This document shows positions 16,843 to 24,907 of a DNA stretch of 64,000 nt, piece after piece. A program made the translations under genes and the position numbers. A model generated the notes under the pieces. It worked only from the letters and a program-made list of their open reading frames with translations. It did no database searches and was not told the origin of the DNA. The stretch comes from Candidatus Rokuibacteriota bacterium (GTDB lineage: Bacteria; Methylomirabilota; Methylomirabilia; Rokubacteriales; CSP1-6), in assembly GCA_003221695.1 (NCBI GenBank), contig QHSX01000042.1, forward strand, positions 1 to 64,000, read 5' to 3'. Within the stretch, counting starts at the first letter, position 1. Each line of letters opens with the position of its first letter.

Positions 16843-17120
16843 CCCTGCTGAGTGACGCGGCGGTCGCGGCCGAGCTCGAGCGGATACCCGGCTGGACGCG
16901 GGTGGGCACGACGATCGATCGCACGTACCGGTTCCAGAGCTTCAAAGACGCGATGTTCTTCGTCAACGACGTCGCGGCGCTCGCGGAGAGCGCCGGACAC
17001 CACCCGGACATCGCGATCCACTACGACGCGGTCACGCTCTCCCTCTGGACACACTCGGCGGGCGGTCTCACCGCCAAAGACTTCGCGCTCGCGCGGAAGA
17101 TCGACGCGGTCCTGGCGTAG
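16839..17120 (+). CDS. phhB: Pterin-4a-carbinolamine dehydratase
   Basis: This 93-residue protein has the family hallmarks: a central FKDAMFFVNDVAALAESAGHHPDIAIHYDAVTL stretch holding the catalytic HHP motif, and a C-terminal LTAKDFALARKIDAV helix. The enzyme dehydrates 4a-hydroxytetrahydrobiopterin. No phenylalanine hydroxylase is near; instead it overlaps the HD-domain gene by 4 bp. The domain is also found in Moco-related or regulatory roles, so its partner here is unknown. Confidence 0.92.
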   Translation: MTLLSDAAVAAELERIPGWTRVGTTIDRTYRFQSFKDAMFFVNDVAALAESAGHHPDIAIHYDAVTLSLWTHSAGGLTAKDFALARKIDAVLA

Positions 17121-17122
17121 CC

Positions 17123-17545
17123 CTACTGCCAGCCGATGACCTCGTAGCCCCGTTCCCGCAGGCAGCGGTTCACGTACGCCTTGTAGACGGGGCTCGGCGC
17201 GGTCTGTTTGACGGCGCCGTGGACGGCGCCCGCGGTCGCGCCGGTCGCCGCCCCGACCGCCGCCCCGGCTCCCGCACCGCGGCCGCTCACTGCGCCACCG
17301 ACGGCGCCGATCGCCGCGCCCGCCACTCCGCCGACGGCCGCGCCCTTGGCGACGTCCTTGCCGGCGGTGCTCTGGACGTAGGCATCGGCGAGCTGACGGC
17401 ATTCCCCAATCGCGCGGTCGGCCTGCTCCGGGCCGGCCTGCTTCAGCTTCTCGTTGGGGTAGAGCACCGGCGCCTGGCTCGAGGCGCACCCGCCAATTGC
17501 CAGGAGACCGGCGAGCACGAGCGTCAGGGCCCACCGGGTTTGCAT
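17123..17545 (-). CDS. Glycine-zipper lipoprotein
   Basis: The 140-residue protein starts with a lipoprotein signal (MQTRWALTLVLAGLLAIGGC, lipobox IGGC with Cys20). Residues ~65-110 form a glycine-zipper region (alternating GAAxGG and GAAVGAATGA). The end is Cys-containing (YVNRCLRERGYEVIGWQ). Such proteins are small outer-membrane lipoproteins of the SlyB/YMGG type with envelope roles. ATG 17545 is set by GGGAGG four bases upstream. The reading frame is open further 5', but nothing convincing lies there. Confidence 0.85.
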   Translation of the reverse strand: MQTRWALTLVLAGLLAIGGCASSQAPVLYPNEKLKQAGPEQADRAIGECRQLADAYVQSTAGKDVAKGAAVGGVAGAAIGAVGGAVSGRGAGAGAAVGAATGATAGAVHGAVKQTAPSPVYKAYVNRCLRERGYEVIGWQ

Positions 17546-17908
17546 TCCGCCTCCCTCGCTCCCGAGGTCTTCCGCGAGCGGCTCGCGGGTCTCGAGGAGC
17601 AGCGCCTTCACCGCGCGCCCCGCCGACCTCCTATTATTATCACTGCGTGGGCTGCGCGCCGGGCCATCCTGTCGGCCCGCGTGTCCGGAGCTTCCAAGGA
17701 CGAGACGCCGCTCCTGGGCCGCGCCCGGCTTGTCACCGATCACGGTCGCTACGCGGACGTCCAGGGACGGATCGAGGAGTTCGCGGGCGGGTCGGGTGCT
17801 CGCGACCGGCCGCTTCGTGTTCGTGGCGGGCGCGAGCGCCACGTAGACGGCGGGGCGAGAGCGCGCCGCGATCACGCGCGTCGCGGCGCGCGACCGCCGC
17901 GGCGGTCG
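17546..17908. other. 363-bp intergenic stretch without a recognisable gene
   Basis: The stretch lies upstream of the lipoprotein gene and downstream of the lytic transglycosylase gene, both on the reverse strand. It contains an AT-rich run around 17632-17642 (TATTATTATCA on the + strand) inside GC-rich sequence, which could be the -10 region for the lipoprotein gene. Frames are open on both strands, but none gives a recognisable protein or a ribosome-binding site. Confidence 0.4.
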
Positions 17909-18556
17909 TCAGACGCGTGTCAGGAACGCGAGGACCGGGAGCCGTTTCGGCGCGGGCTGAAGGCGGCAGCGCAGCTCGCTCCGCTCCAGGACCTCGACGT
18001 ACGCGCCCATGACCATCCGATAGTAGTACGGGTGACGGCCCGCGGGACCGCCGTTGTACTCGGTGAGTGCGTCCTTGATGCTCGGCTTACGGCTCATAAT
18101 GTCACGGAGGTACGCCAACGCGAAGCGCGCGCTGACGCGGGGATCGGCCAGGTCGCCGAGATCGCGCTGGCCCTTGAGCACGGGGCGCCGGAAGGGGCCG
18201 ACGGTCGATTCGAAAAGCGTCGCCGTCGATGGCAGCATCTGGAATAGCCCGATCTCCCCGGCCCGGCCGACCGCGTCGTGACGGAACTCGGACTCGACCT
18301 CTGCTTGCGCGAGCACCAGGCAGTGGTCGATGTTCGCGCGCTGGGCTTCCGCGATGAGCACTTCGGGGAACTTTTGGAACGCCCTGATCGGCGCGCGTGG
18401 ATTCTTCTCGGCGATGTATTCGAGAATCGCGCGGCTGAGCCGCTCGGCGTCGGCTTCGCCTGCGACGGCGATAACTTGGCGCGTGAGGATGAGCCCACCC
18501 ACGGCGACCGCCAACGCGAACGCCAGAACGAGAACCGCCTTGCCGTATCGACTCAT
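17909..18556 (-). CDS. Lytic transglycosylase (SLT domain)
   Basis: This 215-residue protein has one N-terminal membrane anchor or signal (AVLVLAFALAVAVGGLIL) and an SLT-type lysozyme-like domain. The catalytic glutamate is in LAQAEVESEFRHDAVGRAGEIGLFQM, and the family motifs FALAYLRDIM and ALTEYNGGP follow. Such enzymes cleave peptidoglycan non-hydrolytically. ATG 18556 is fixed by an AAGGAGG site. It sits alone between unusually AT-rich intergenic DNA and the lipoprotein gene. Confidence 0.88.
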   Translation of the reverse strand: MSRYGKAVLVLAFALAVAVGGLILTRQVIAVAGEADAERLSRAILEYIAEKNPRAPIRAFQKFPEVLIAEAQRANIDHCLVLAQAEVESEFRHDAVGRAGEIGLFQMLPSTATLFESTVGPFRRPVLKGQRDLGDLADPRVSARFALAYLRDIMSRKPSIKDALTEYNGGPAGRHPYYYRMVMGAYVEVLERSELRCRLQPAPKRLPVLAFLTRV

Positions 18557-18771
18557 ACGGTGCCTCCTTCTTACTCTTTTCAACCTCGGAATCCGCCGTC
18601 CGATGAACGCTGGAAGGAAAAACGATGAGATAAAGTTGAGAGAGTATGCCAAGGCGCGTCGTGTTATGCAACCAGATGTTGAGATGAGGGTGATGACCAC
18701 AACCGGCGGTGTCAGCGGGCTGACGCCTGAGGCCTGCGCGACTGATCTGGCGCGGAGTTAGGAGTTAGCGG
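18557..18771. other. Lower-GC intergenic island upstream of the transglycosylase gene
   Basis: The 215-bp gap is clearly less GC-rich than its surroundings, especially 18615-18710. On the reverse strand it must hold the promoter of the transglycosylase gene; a weak TTGCAT, 17-bp spacer, CATACT pair can be read there. A + strand frame from ATG 18603 to 18761 is open, but it has no homology that I recognise, so I do not call it a gene. Confidence 0.4.
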
Positions 18772-18999
18772 TTACCGGAAATCGCGCGGCGACGCAGGAG
18801 GGATCGTCGTGTGAAACGCGCGCGCGTCGTTGTCCGTCTTGCCGCCGACCGTTGCGCCGCACTCGGTGCAGACGTAGTCGTACTTGTTGCCGCTCGGGAG
18901 GACGAGAAGCAGCTTCTTGCGCGCCGGCGTCGCGCGCCGGCAGCGCGGACAGAAGAGGCTCGTCGCCTCGAACTCCTCGAAGGCGTCGGCGTGCGCCAT
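18772..18999 (-). CDS. Small zinc-ribbon protein
   Basis: The 75-residue protein has two CxxC pairs, FCPRC and VCTEC, separated by about 25 residues (LLLVLPSGNKYDY between them). This makes a compact zinc ribbon. I recall similar small proteins as hypothetical cytoplasmic proteins in related genomes, with no known function. It is transcribed away from the TPR gene. A nucleic-acid or protein-adaptor role is possible but not supported further. Confidence 0.7.
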   Translation of the reverse strand: MAHADAFEEFEATSLFCPRCRRATPARKKLLLVLPSGNKYDYVCTECGATVGGKTDNDARAFHTTIPPASPRDFR

Positions 19000-19085
19000 C
19001 GGAGACGAATTCTAGCAGACCGTACGACAGGACGCGCTGGCGCGTGCCGGCCGTGGCCGGAGCCGGCTTCATGGTAGGATCGGCC

Positions 19086-19544
19086 ATGCGTCTCGCCCTC
19101 GTGGCGGCCGTCCTGCTTCTGGCGACCGGGGCCGCGGCGAACCCCGACGACGACGCGTCCGCGCCCGCGCCCGGGCAACCCGCCGCGGTCACCGCCGAGT
19201 CACGCTTCAACCAAGGCCAGGCCCTGGCGCGCCAGAACGACTGGGCGGGCGCCGAGCAGGCCTATCGCGAGGCGACCGAGCTCCGGTCCGCGTTCCCCGA
19301 GGCGTGGAACGGGCTCGGCCACGCGCTGCGGAAGCGGGGCAAATTCGAGGAGTCCGTGAAGGCCTACCAGGAGGCGCTACGGCTCCGCCCGCTGTACCCG
19401 CAGGCGCTCGAGTACCTCGGCGAGGCGTACGTCCAGCTGGGCAGGCTCGCGGAGGCCAGGGAGGTGCTCGCGCGCCTCAAGCCGCTCGATCCGAAAGAGG
19501 CGGACGAGCTCGCGCAGGCGATCGCGCAGGCCGCGCGGCGCTGA
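19086..19544 (+). CDS. Secreted TPR-repeat protein
   Basis: This 152-residue protein has a signal peptide (MRLALVAAVLLLATGAAA) and then about three tetratricopeptide repeats. They show the pattern alanine-tyrosine-proline at repeat ends (EQAYREATELRSAFPEAWNGLG, VKAYQEALRLRPLYPQALEYLG). It likely acts as a periplasmic protein-protein adaptor. An ATG at 19071 is an alternative start. The cyclase gene starts 10 bp downstream, so the pair may be co-expressed. Confidence 0.8.
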   Translation: MRLALVAAVLLLATGAAANPDDDASAPAPGQPAAVTAESRFNQGQALARQNDWAGAEQAYREATELRSAFPEAWNGLGHALRKRGKFEESVKAYQEALRLRPLYPQALEYLGEAYVQLGRLAEAREVLARLKPLDPKEADELAQAIAQAARR

Positions 19545-19554
19545 CCGCTCGGCG

Positions 19555-21135
19555 ATGGTCCGCTCCCGACTCGCGATCAAGATCGGGCTGCTCATCGTGG
19601 TCGTGCTCATTATCGGCTTCGGTGCCTCGACCGTCGTCACGATCCGGCGCGAGTCGGACGCCCTGGTCGACCAGAACAAGATGGCGGCCCGCCGGCTGAC
19701 CACGGCCGTGGTCGCGTCGATCGAGGGCGCCATGCTGCAGGAGCGCCCCGACGTCACGCGTACGATGATCCAGGAGCTCAAGTCCTCGTCGCTGGTCGAA
19801 GGGTTCACCATCTACCGCCGCAACGGCGTCGAGGCGTTCACCGACCTCGCCACCGCCACCGAGGTGGCACGGACGGCGAGCCTCGCGCCCGAGGTCCTCG
19901 CGAACATTTCGAAGATGCAACGCGCGCCCGGCGCGCCGATGAGCGGGCCGTTCTTCACACAGGCGCTCGAGACGCTCCGGACGCAGGAGTCGATCGAAGC
20001 CCACAACGGGGTCGCATTCTTCACGCTGCACTACCCGATCCCGAACAAGGAGGCGTGTCAGGGCTGCCACGGAAGCGACCACAGGGTGCGTGCGGTGGTC
20101 CGCGTGGAGACGTCGATGGAGCCGGTCTTCGCGGAGGTTCGGCGGCTCCGCAACCGTCAGATCCTGATCGGTGTCCTCACGATCCTCTCGGCGGGCGTCG
20201 TGCTGACGGTCGCGATGCGGTCGGTCGTCGTCCGCCCGATCGAGGCGCTCGCCGCCGCCGCGCGTCGGGTGGGCGAGGGCGACTTCGCGGCCCGCGCATC
20301 CGCCAGCGCACGCGACGAGATCGGCGAGCTGGGCGCCGCCTTCAACGAGATGACCGGGCGGCTGGCGCAGGCCCACGAGGCGCTCGCCGCGAAGAACACG
20401 GAGCTCGAGTCGGCGCTCCATCACCTCCAGGAGTCGCGGGTACGCCTCGAGCTGCTCGAGCAGCTGAAGGGCGAGCTCTCGAAGTTCGTGCCCGACGCCG
20501 TCAAACGGCTCCTGGAGCAGAATCCGAACGCGACCGAGCTGGAGAAGAAGAGGGTCGAGGTGTCCGTGCTCTTCCTCGACATCGCGGGCTACACGAAGCT
20601 CTCCGAACAGCTCGACCCCAAGCGTCTCAACCAGCTCGTCCAGACCTACTTCTCGAGCTTTCTGGAGATCGTCCAGAGCCACCACGGCGACGTGAACGAG
20701 ACCGCCGGGGACGGTCTCATGGTCATCTTTCAGTCCGACCGCGGCGGGACCGACCACGCGCTCAACGCGACGCGCGCGGCGTTCGCGATCCACCAGCGGA
20801 CGGCGCGCCTCAACGAGGAGTACGGCGGCGTCTTTCCGCCCATCCAGCTCCACATGGGCATCAACACCGGCGAGGCGCTCGTGGGTGCCACCAAGCTCGG
20901 CGCCGGCGCGGCACAGCGGTGGACCTTCACGGCGACGGGCCCCACGACGAACCTCGCCGCGCGCTTCGCCGGGTCGGCGCAGGGCGGGGAGATCGTCATC
21001 GGCCCCACGACGACCGAGCGCATCCGCCAGCACTTCGTGCTCGAGAGCCTCGGCGAGAAGACCTTCAAGAACGTCTCGCAGCCGATCCACGTCTACCGCG
21101 TCATCCCACCCGGCATCTACGAAAAGATCGCCTAG
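19555..21135 (+). CDS. Membrane adenylate/guanylate cyclase with heme-c-motif sensor and HAMP domain
   Basis: The order of parts in this 526-residue protein is: transmembrane helix 1 (residues ~9-30), a periplasmic sensor (~31-200), helix 2 (~202-222), HAMP (~222-275), coiled coil (~283-325) and a class III cyclase (~345-510; LFLDIAGYTKLSEQLDP and ETAGDGLMVIF). The sensor fits the DUF3365/Tll0287-like fold and contains CQGCH (C168, C171, H172), a covalent heme c attachment motif. This suggests redox or gas sensing coupled to cyclic nucleotide synthesis. The heme function is inference from the motif. Confidence 0.88.
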   Translation: MVRSRLAIKIGLLIVVVLIIGFGASTVVTIRRESDALVDQNKMAARRLTTAVVASIEGAMLQERPDVTRTMIQELKSSSLVEGFTIYRRNGVEAFTDLATATEVARTASLAPEVLANISKMQRAPGAPMSGPFFTQALETLRTQESIEAHNGVAFFTLHYPIPNKEACQGCHGSDHRVRAVVRVETSMEPVFAEVRRLRNRQILIGVLTILSAGVVLTVAMRSVVVRPIEALAAAARRVGEGDFAARASASARDEIGELGAAFNEMTGRLAQAHEALAAKNTELESALHHLQESRVRLELLEQLKGELSKFVPDAVKRLLEQNPNATELEKKRVEVSVLFLDIAGYTKLSEQLDPKRLNQLVQTYFSSFLEIVQSHHGDVNETAGDGLMVIFQSDRGGTDHALNATRAAFAIHQRTARLNEEYGGVFPPIQLHMGINTGEALVGATKLGAGAAQRWTFTATGPTTNLAARFAGSAQGGEIVIGPTTTERIRQHFVLESLGEKTFKNVSQPIHVYRVIPPGIYEKIA

Positions 21136-21148
21136 CCTCACCGAGCGC

Positions 21149-22093
21149 GTGCGAGTCGGGATCTGCTCCTGGGCGGACCCTGCGCTCATCGAGAGCGGCG
21201 GCTTCTACCCGAAGCGGTCCATGTCCGCGGAGGCGCGCCTGCGCTATTACGCGAGCGTCTTCGACACCGTGGAGGTGAACAGCTCCTACTACGCCATTCC
21301 CGACGTCCGGAACACCGCCCGCTGGGTCGAGCGCACGCCCCCCGGGTTCGTCTTCCACGTCAAGGCGTACGCGCTGCTGACGGGGCACCACCCGAAGCCC
21401 GAGAGCCTCCCGGCGGAGCTCGCGACCCTCCTGCCGCGGCAGCCCCGGCGGACGCGACGCGGGGAGATCGAGGCGACGAGCTTTCCGCCCGAGGCGGTGG
21501 ACGCCGCGGTGCGGCTCTTCCGTGCGGCCATGGCGCCGCTGGCCGAGGCGGGTAAGCTCGGCTACGTCCTCTTCCAGCTGGCGCCGTGGGTTCACTTCGA
21601 CGCCGCGCGGCTCGACTACCTCGCGTCCCTCGCGGAGCGCCTGCCGGGCTTCACGATCGCGGTCGAGTTTCGCCACCGCTCGTGGTTCCCCGGGCACGCC
21701 GCCGAGACGCTGGCGGCCCTCGGTGGCGCGGGGCTCGCCCACGTGATCGTCGACGCCCCGGTCGTCGCGGGCGCCGTGCCGCGCGTGACGGCTGCGACCG
21801 CGCCGATCGCCGTATTCCGCCTGCACGGGCGGAACGCCGAGGGATGGCTGCGCCAGCTCCGCGGGGAGGAGCCCGCCGTGCGGGAGAAGTACGACTACCT
21901 CTATAGTGAGGCGGAGCTCCGGGAGTTCCTCCCCGAGATCGGGCGGATCAGAGCGGAGGCCGACGAGGTCTTCATCTCCTTCAACAACAACAACCGCGAC
22001 TATCCGGTCCGGAACGCCCTCATGCTGAAGCGACTCCTCGGGCAGCCGATCCGCACGCCCGCCGATGCCCGGCCTCCTGACTTGTTCGCCTGA
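21149..22093 (+). CDS. DUF72 family protein
   Basis: The 314-residue protein begins at GTG 21149 with VGICSW and continues with YYASVFDTVEVNSSYYAIP, VFHVKAYALLTGHH, YVLFQLAPW and AVEFRHRSWF. These are the typical TIM-barrel motifs of DUF72 (YecE-like). The C-terminus has FISFNNNNRDYPVRNA. The function of the family is not established; members have been linked loosely to Fe-S or nucleic-acid processes. It lies 13 bp after the cyclase gene. Confidence 0.88.
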   Translation: MRVGICSWADPALIESGGFYPKRSMSAEARLRYYASVFDTVEVNSSYYAIPDVRNTARWVERTPPGFVFHVKAYALLTGHHPKPESLPAELATLLPRQPRRTRRGEIEATSFPPEAVDAAVRLFRAAMAPLAEAGKLGYVLFQLAPWVHFDAARLDYLASLAERLPGFTIAVEFRHRSWFPGHAAETLAALGGAGLAHVIVDAPVVAGAVPRVTAATAPIAVFRLHGRNAEGWLRQLRGEEPAVREKYDYLYSEAELREFLPEIGRIRAEADEVFISFNNNNRDYPVRNALMLKRLLGQPIRTPADARPPDLFA

Positions 22094-22156
22094 GCTCGCG
22101 ACGCCACGGCCTGAGGCGGATGCTCGGCGGAGGCGGTCTGGTAAAATCGTGGTCTC

Positions 22157-23008
22157 ATGCCAGAACTCCGGCTTCGGGGCGGCGAAGTCGACGGGCTCGA
22201 TCTCCACTACCTCGTCGACGGACGTGGCCCCGTCGTCGTCCTGGTGCACGGCCTCGGCGGGTTCGCCGAGTCCTGGCGCCACACCCTCCGGGGGCTCGCC
22301 GGGCGGACGACGGTCTACGCGCTCGACCTCCCGGGCTTCGGCGCCTCCGCGAAACCCCGCGCGCGCTACCGTCTGCCCTACTTCGCCGGTGCGCTCCACG
22401 GTTTCATGGAAGCGCTCGGGATCCGGGAGGCCTCGCTCGTGGGCCACTCGCTCGGCGCGGCCGTCGCCGTCACGTACGCGCTGACCCATCCGGCGCGGGT
22501 CGAGCGACTCGCGCTCGTGGGCGGCGTCGTCCCCGGCTTCGGCTATCGCCCGTCGTGGGTCTATCGGCTGGTCGCCCTGCCGCTGCTCGGCGAGGCGCTC
22601 GCGCGCTGCGGCTCGGCGGCGCTCTACAAGGCGGCGCTCGCGCGCTGCTTCCACCGCGCGGTCCGCGAGGAGGTCGACTTCTTTGTCGACTTCGGATTCG
22701 CGGCGCGGACCACCGCCGAGGCGCGCGCGGCGTACCTCGCCACGCTCCGCCACGTGCGGACGGACTTCGAAGGTCACGCCGAGGATTACCGCCGCGCGAT
22801 CGCGACCCTGGACCTCCCCGTCCTGCTGATCCACGGCCGCCAGGATCGCGTCGTGCCGCCGGCGCACTGCACGCTGGTCGCCGACGGGTTCGCGCGCGCG
22901 ACGGTCCGCTGGGTGGAGGAGTGCGGGCACTTCCCCCAGATCGAGCAGGCCGAGACCGTGAACCGCTGGCTCGTGGACTTCCTGGTCGGGCGGCCCGCGC
23001 CCCGCTGA
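22157..23008 (+). CDS. Alpha/beta-fold hydrolase
   Basis: This 283-residue protein has an oxyanion motif (LVHGLGGFAESW), a nucleophile elbow GHSLGAA (Ser near residue 97), a catalytic Asp in GRQDRVVPP and a catalytic His in EECGHFPQIEQ. It is a soluble esterase/C-C hydrolase-type enzyme. The closest feel is to MhpC/epoxide-hydrolase-like members, but the substrate is unknown. The rhodanese gene follows after 12 bp. Confidence 0.88.
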   Translation: MPELRLRGGEVDGLDLHYLVDGRGPVVVLVHGLGGFAESWRHTLRGLAGRTTVYALDLPGFGASAKPRARYRLPYFAGALHGFMEALGIREASLVGHSLGAAVAVTYALTHPARVERLALVGGVVPGFGYRPSWVYRLVALPLLGEALARCGSAALYKAALARCFHRAVREEVDFFVDFGFAARTTAEARAAYLATLRHVRTDFEGHAEDYRRAIATLDLPVLLIHGRQDRVVPPAHCTLVADGFARATVRWVEECGHFPQIEQAETVNRWLVDFLVGRPAPR

Positions 23009-23020
23009 GCGGAGGTCGTC

Positions 23021-23338
23021 ATGGACGGGATCACCCCGCAAGAGTTGAAGGCGCGGCTGGGGCGGAACGACCGGCCCCTGCTGCTCGACGTGCGCCAGGA
23101 CTGGGAGACGCGGCTCTGCCGCCTCGACAACGCGGTGCATATCCCGATCGAGGAGATCGAGCTCCGGACGGCTGAGCTCAATGCCGACGACGAGATCGTC
23201 GTGTACTGCCATCAGGGCGTGCGGAGCGCGGCGGTCGCCGACTACCTGCGTCAGCTCGGCTTCAAGAACGTGAAGAACCTGGTCGGCGGCCTCGATCACT
23301 GGGCGCGGACGGTCGATCCGACCATGCGCCGGTACTGA
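23021..23338 (+). CDS. Single-domain rhodanese
   Basis: The 105-residue protein is one rhodanese domain: LLLDVRQDWETRLC, AVHIPIEEIELR and the active loop VYCHQGVRSA with the persulfide-carrying cysteine, ending VKNLVGGLDHWA. It would move sulfane sulfur (thiosulfate to cyanide or a thiol carrier). Its last base is the first base of the following ATG, so it is translationally coupled to the crotonase gene. Confidence 0.92.
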   Translation: MDGITPQELKARLGRNDRPLLLDVRQDWETRLCRLDNAVHIPIEEIELRTAELNADDEIVVYCHQGVRSAAVADYLRQLGFKNVKNLVGGLDHWARTVDPTMRRY

Positions 23339-24114
23339 TGGCGGACGCGCCCCTCCGCGTCGAGCGGGCCGGCGACGCCGTCTGGTGCACGCTGGACCGT
23401 CCCCCGCTCAACCTCCTCGAACCCGGCCTGATCCGCGCCGTGCGCGCGGCCTTCGACGGATTCGCCGCCGATCGCGCCACGCGCGTGGTGGTCCTGACCG
23501 GCGGCGGGCGCGCGTTCACGGCGGGCATGGACGTGCGGGTCTTGCGCGATCTCGACACGGCAGGGGCGAAGGAGCTGATCACCCTGTTACACGACACGAT
23601 CGACGCCGTGCACCGCGCGCCGTGCCCCGTGATCGCCGCAGTGAACGGCGCGTGCCTCGGCGCCGGCTTCGAGCTGGCGCTCGCCTGCGACCTGCGCGTG
23701 GCGAGCGCGGGGGCGCCCCTCGGCCTGCCGGAGGTCCGCGTGGGCGTGCCGTCGGTGATCCAGGCGGCGCTCCTGCCGCCTCTGGTCGGTCCCGGCCGCG
23801 CCGCGCAGCTGCTCCTGACCGGCGAGCCGATCACGGCCGAACGGGCGCACGAGTGGGGGCTCGTCAACGACGTCGTGCCGGCCGAGCGACTGCGCGCGAC
23901 CGTGCAGGCGCGCGTGGACACGATCCTCGCGTGCGGCCCCGAGGCGGTCCGCCTGCAGAAGGAGCTGATCGTCGGCTGGCGCGCGACCGACCTGAGGACG
24001 GCCGTGCGCTCGGGGATCGACGCGTTCACCGCGGCGTACGCGACCGACGAGCCCTTCCGTGGCATGAGCGCGTTCCTCGAGAAGCGGCCGCCGAAGTTCA
24101 GGAGCCGACGCTGA
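23338..24114 (+). CDS. Enoyl-CoA hydratase/isomerase (crotonase) family protein
   Basis: The 258-residue protein shows crotonase motifs: GGGRAFTAGMDV (first oxyanion-hole region), AVNGACLGAGFELALACDLRVAS, and GLPEVRVGVPS with a conserved glutamate. The C-terminal helical domain is complete (FLEKRPPKF). The first catalytic Glu position of true hydratases is not obvious, so isomerase, hydrolase or dienoyl-CoA hydratase activity is possible. It sits between the rhodanese and the HAD phosphatase genes in a tight operon. Confidence 0.85.
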   Translation: MADAPLRVERAGDAVWCTLDRPPLNLLEPGLIRAVRAAFDGFAADRATRVVVLTGGGRAFTAGMDVRVLRDLDTAGAKELITLLHDTIDAVHRAPCPVIAAVNGACLGAGFELALACDLRVASAGAPLGLPEVRVGVPSVIQAALLPPLVGPGRAAQLLLTGEPITAERAHEWGLVNDVVPAERLRATVQARVDTILACGPEAVRLQKELIVGWRATDLRTAVRSGIDAFTAAYATDEPFRGMSAFLEKRPPKFRSRR

Positions 24115-24857
24115 AGATCACGACGATCACGCTCGACTTCTGGGGCACGCTGCTCTACGACCCGCCGTCGAGCGACAACCGCTACAAGAAGCGCCGCATG
24201 ACCGATTTCGAGACGATCCTCGGCGCGGCGGGCCTGCGCGTCCGCGCCACGGCGCTCGAGCGCGGCTACGAGGAGTCGGGCGTGTTCCTCTCGAGAGTCT
24301 GGAGCCGGAACCGCGACGTGCCGGTGACGGAACACGTCCGGGCGATCCTCGCCGCGGTGGATGCCGGACTTCCCCGCCGGGTGAGCGGGGAAACGATGGC
24401 GATGCTCGTCGAGGCCTACGCGCGCCCCGCGCTCCTCGTGCCGCCGGCGGTGGACGAGTCCGCGCGCGGGGCGCTCGAGGCGCTCGCCGCGCGCGGGTAC
24501 ACGCTCGCCATCGTCTCGAACATCATGCGGACGCCCGGCGTCACGCTGCGCAAGCTCCTGGAGCGCTTCGGGCTGCTCGGCTACTTCCGGCACACGACCT
24601 TCTCGGACGAGGTGGGCGTGCGCAAGCCGGACCCCGAGATCTTCGCCCTCACGCTGCGCGCCGTCGGCGCCGGGCCGGAGAGCGCGGTGCACGTCGGCGA
24701 CGACGAGGTGCTCGACATTCAGGGCGCGCGCTCCGCCGGCATGCGGGTCATCCACGTCACGAGCGACCCGCCGCGCGCGCTTGGCCCGTGGCGTCCCGAC
24801 GGCGCGATCCCGCAGCTCGGGGGCCTGCCCGACGCGATCACACAGCTCGAGTCATGA
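24111..24857 (+). CDS. HAD-superfamily hydrolase, apparent CTG start
   Basis: The protein (248 residues if begun at CTG 24111) has HAD motif I as TLDFWGTLL (residues ~7-15), motif II IVSNIMRTPG, motif III K in VRKPDPEIF and motif IV VHVGDDEVLDIQGA. Motif I lies only a few codons after base 24111, and the first in-frame ATG (24198) would delete it. No ATG, GTG or TTG lies between the upstream gene body and motif I in this frame. An AGGAG at 24100-24104, six bases before CTG, makes CTG the best start; it overlaps the crotonase TGA. The substrate is unknown. Confidence 0.8.
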   Translation: MKITTITLDFWGTLLYDPPSSDNRYKKRRMTDFETILGAAGLRVRATALERGYEESGVFLSRVWSRNRDVPVTEHVRAILAAVDAGLPRRVSGETMAMLVEAYARPALLVPPAVDESARGALEALAARGYTLAIVSNIMRTPGVTLRKLLERFGLLGYFRHTTFSDEVGVRKPDPEIFALTLRAVGAGPESAVHVGDDEVLDIQGARSAGMRVIHVTSDPPRALGPWRPDGAIPQLGGLPDAITQLES

Positions 24858-24907
24858 GCGTGCGGTTGGGCGAAGGAGACGTCGGCGCGCGCGCCGGGGC
24901 GCGCGTG

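Noticed and set aside
18603-18761. A short + strand frame in the low-GC gap as a gene
   Set aside because: It has no clear ribosome-binding site or similarity, and a promoter function for the reverse-strand gene explains the AT-richness.
19477-21189. A 570-codon reverse frame opposite the membrane cyclase
   Set aside because: It is a shadow of the cyclase gene, without signals of its own.
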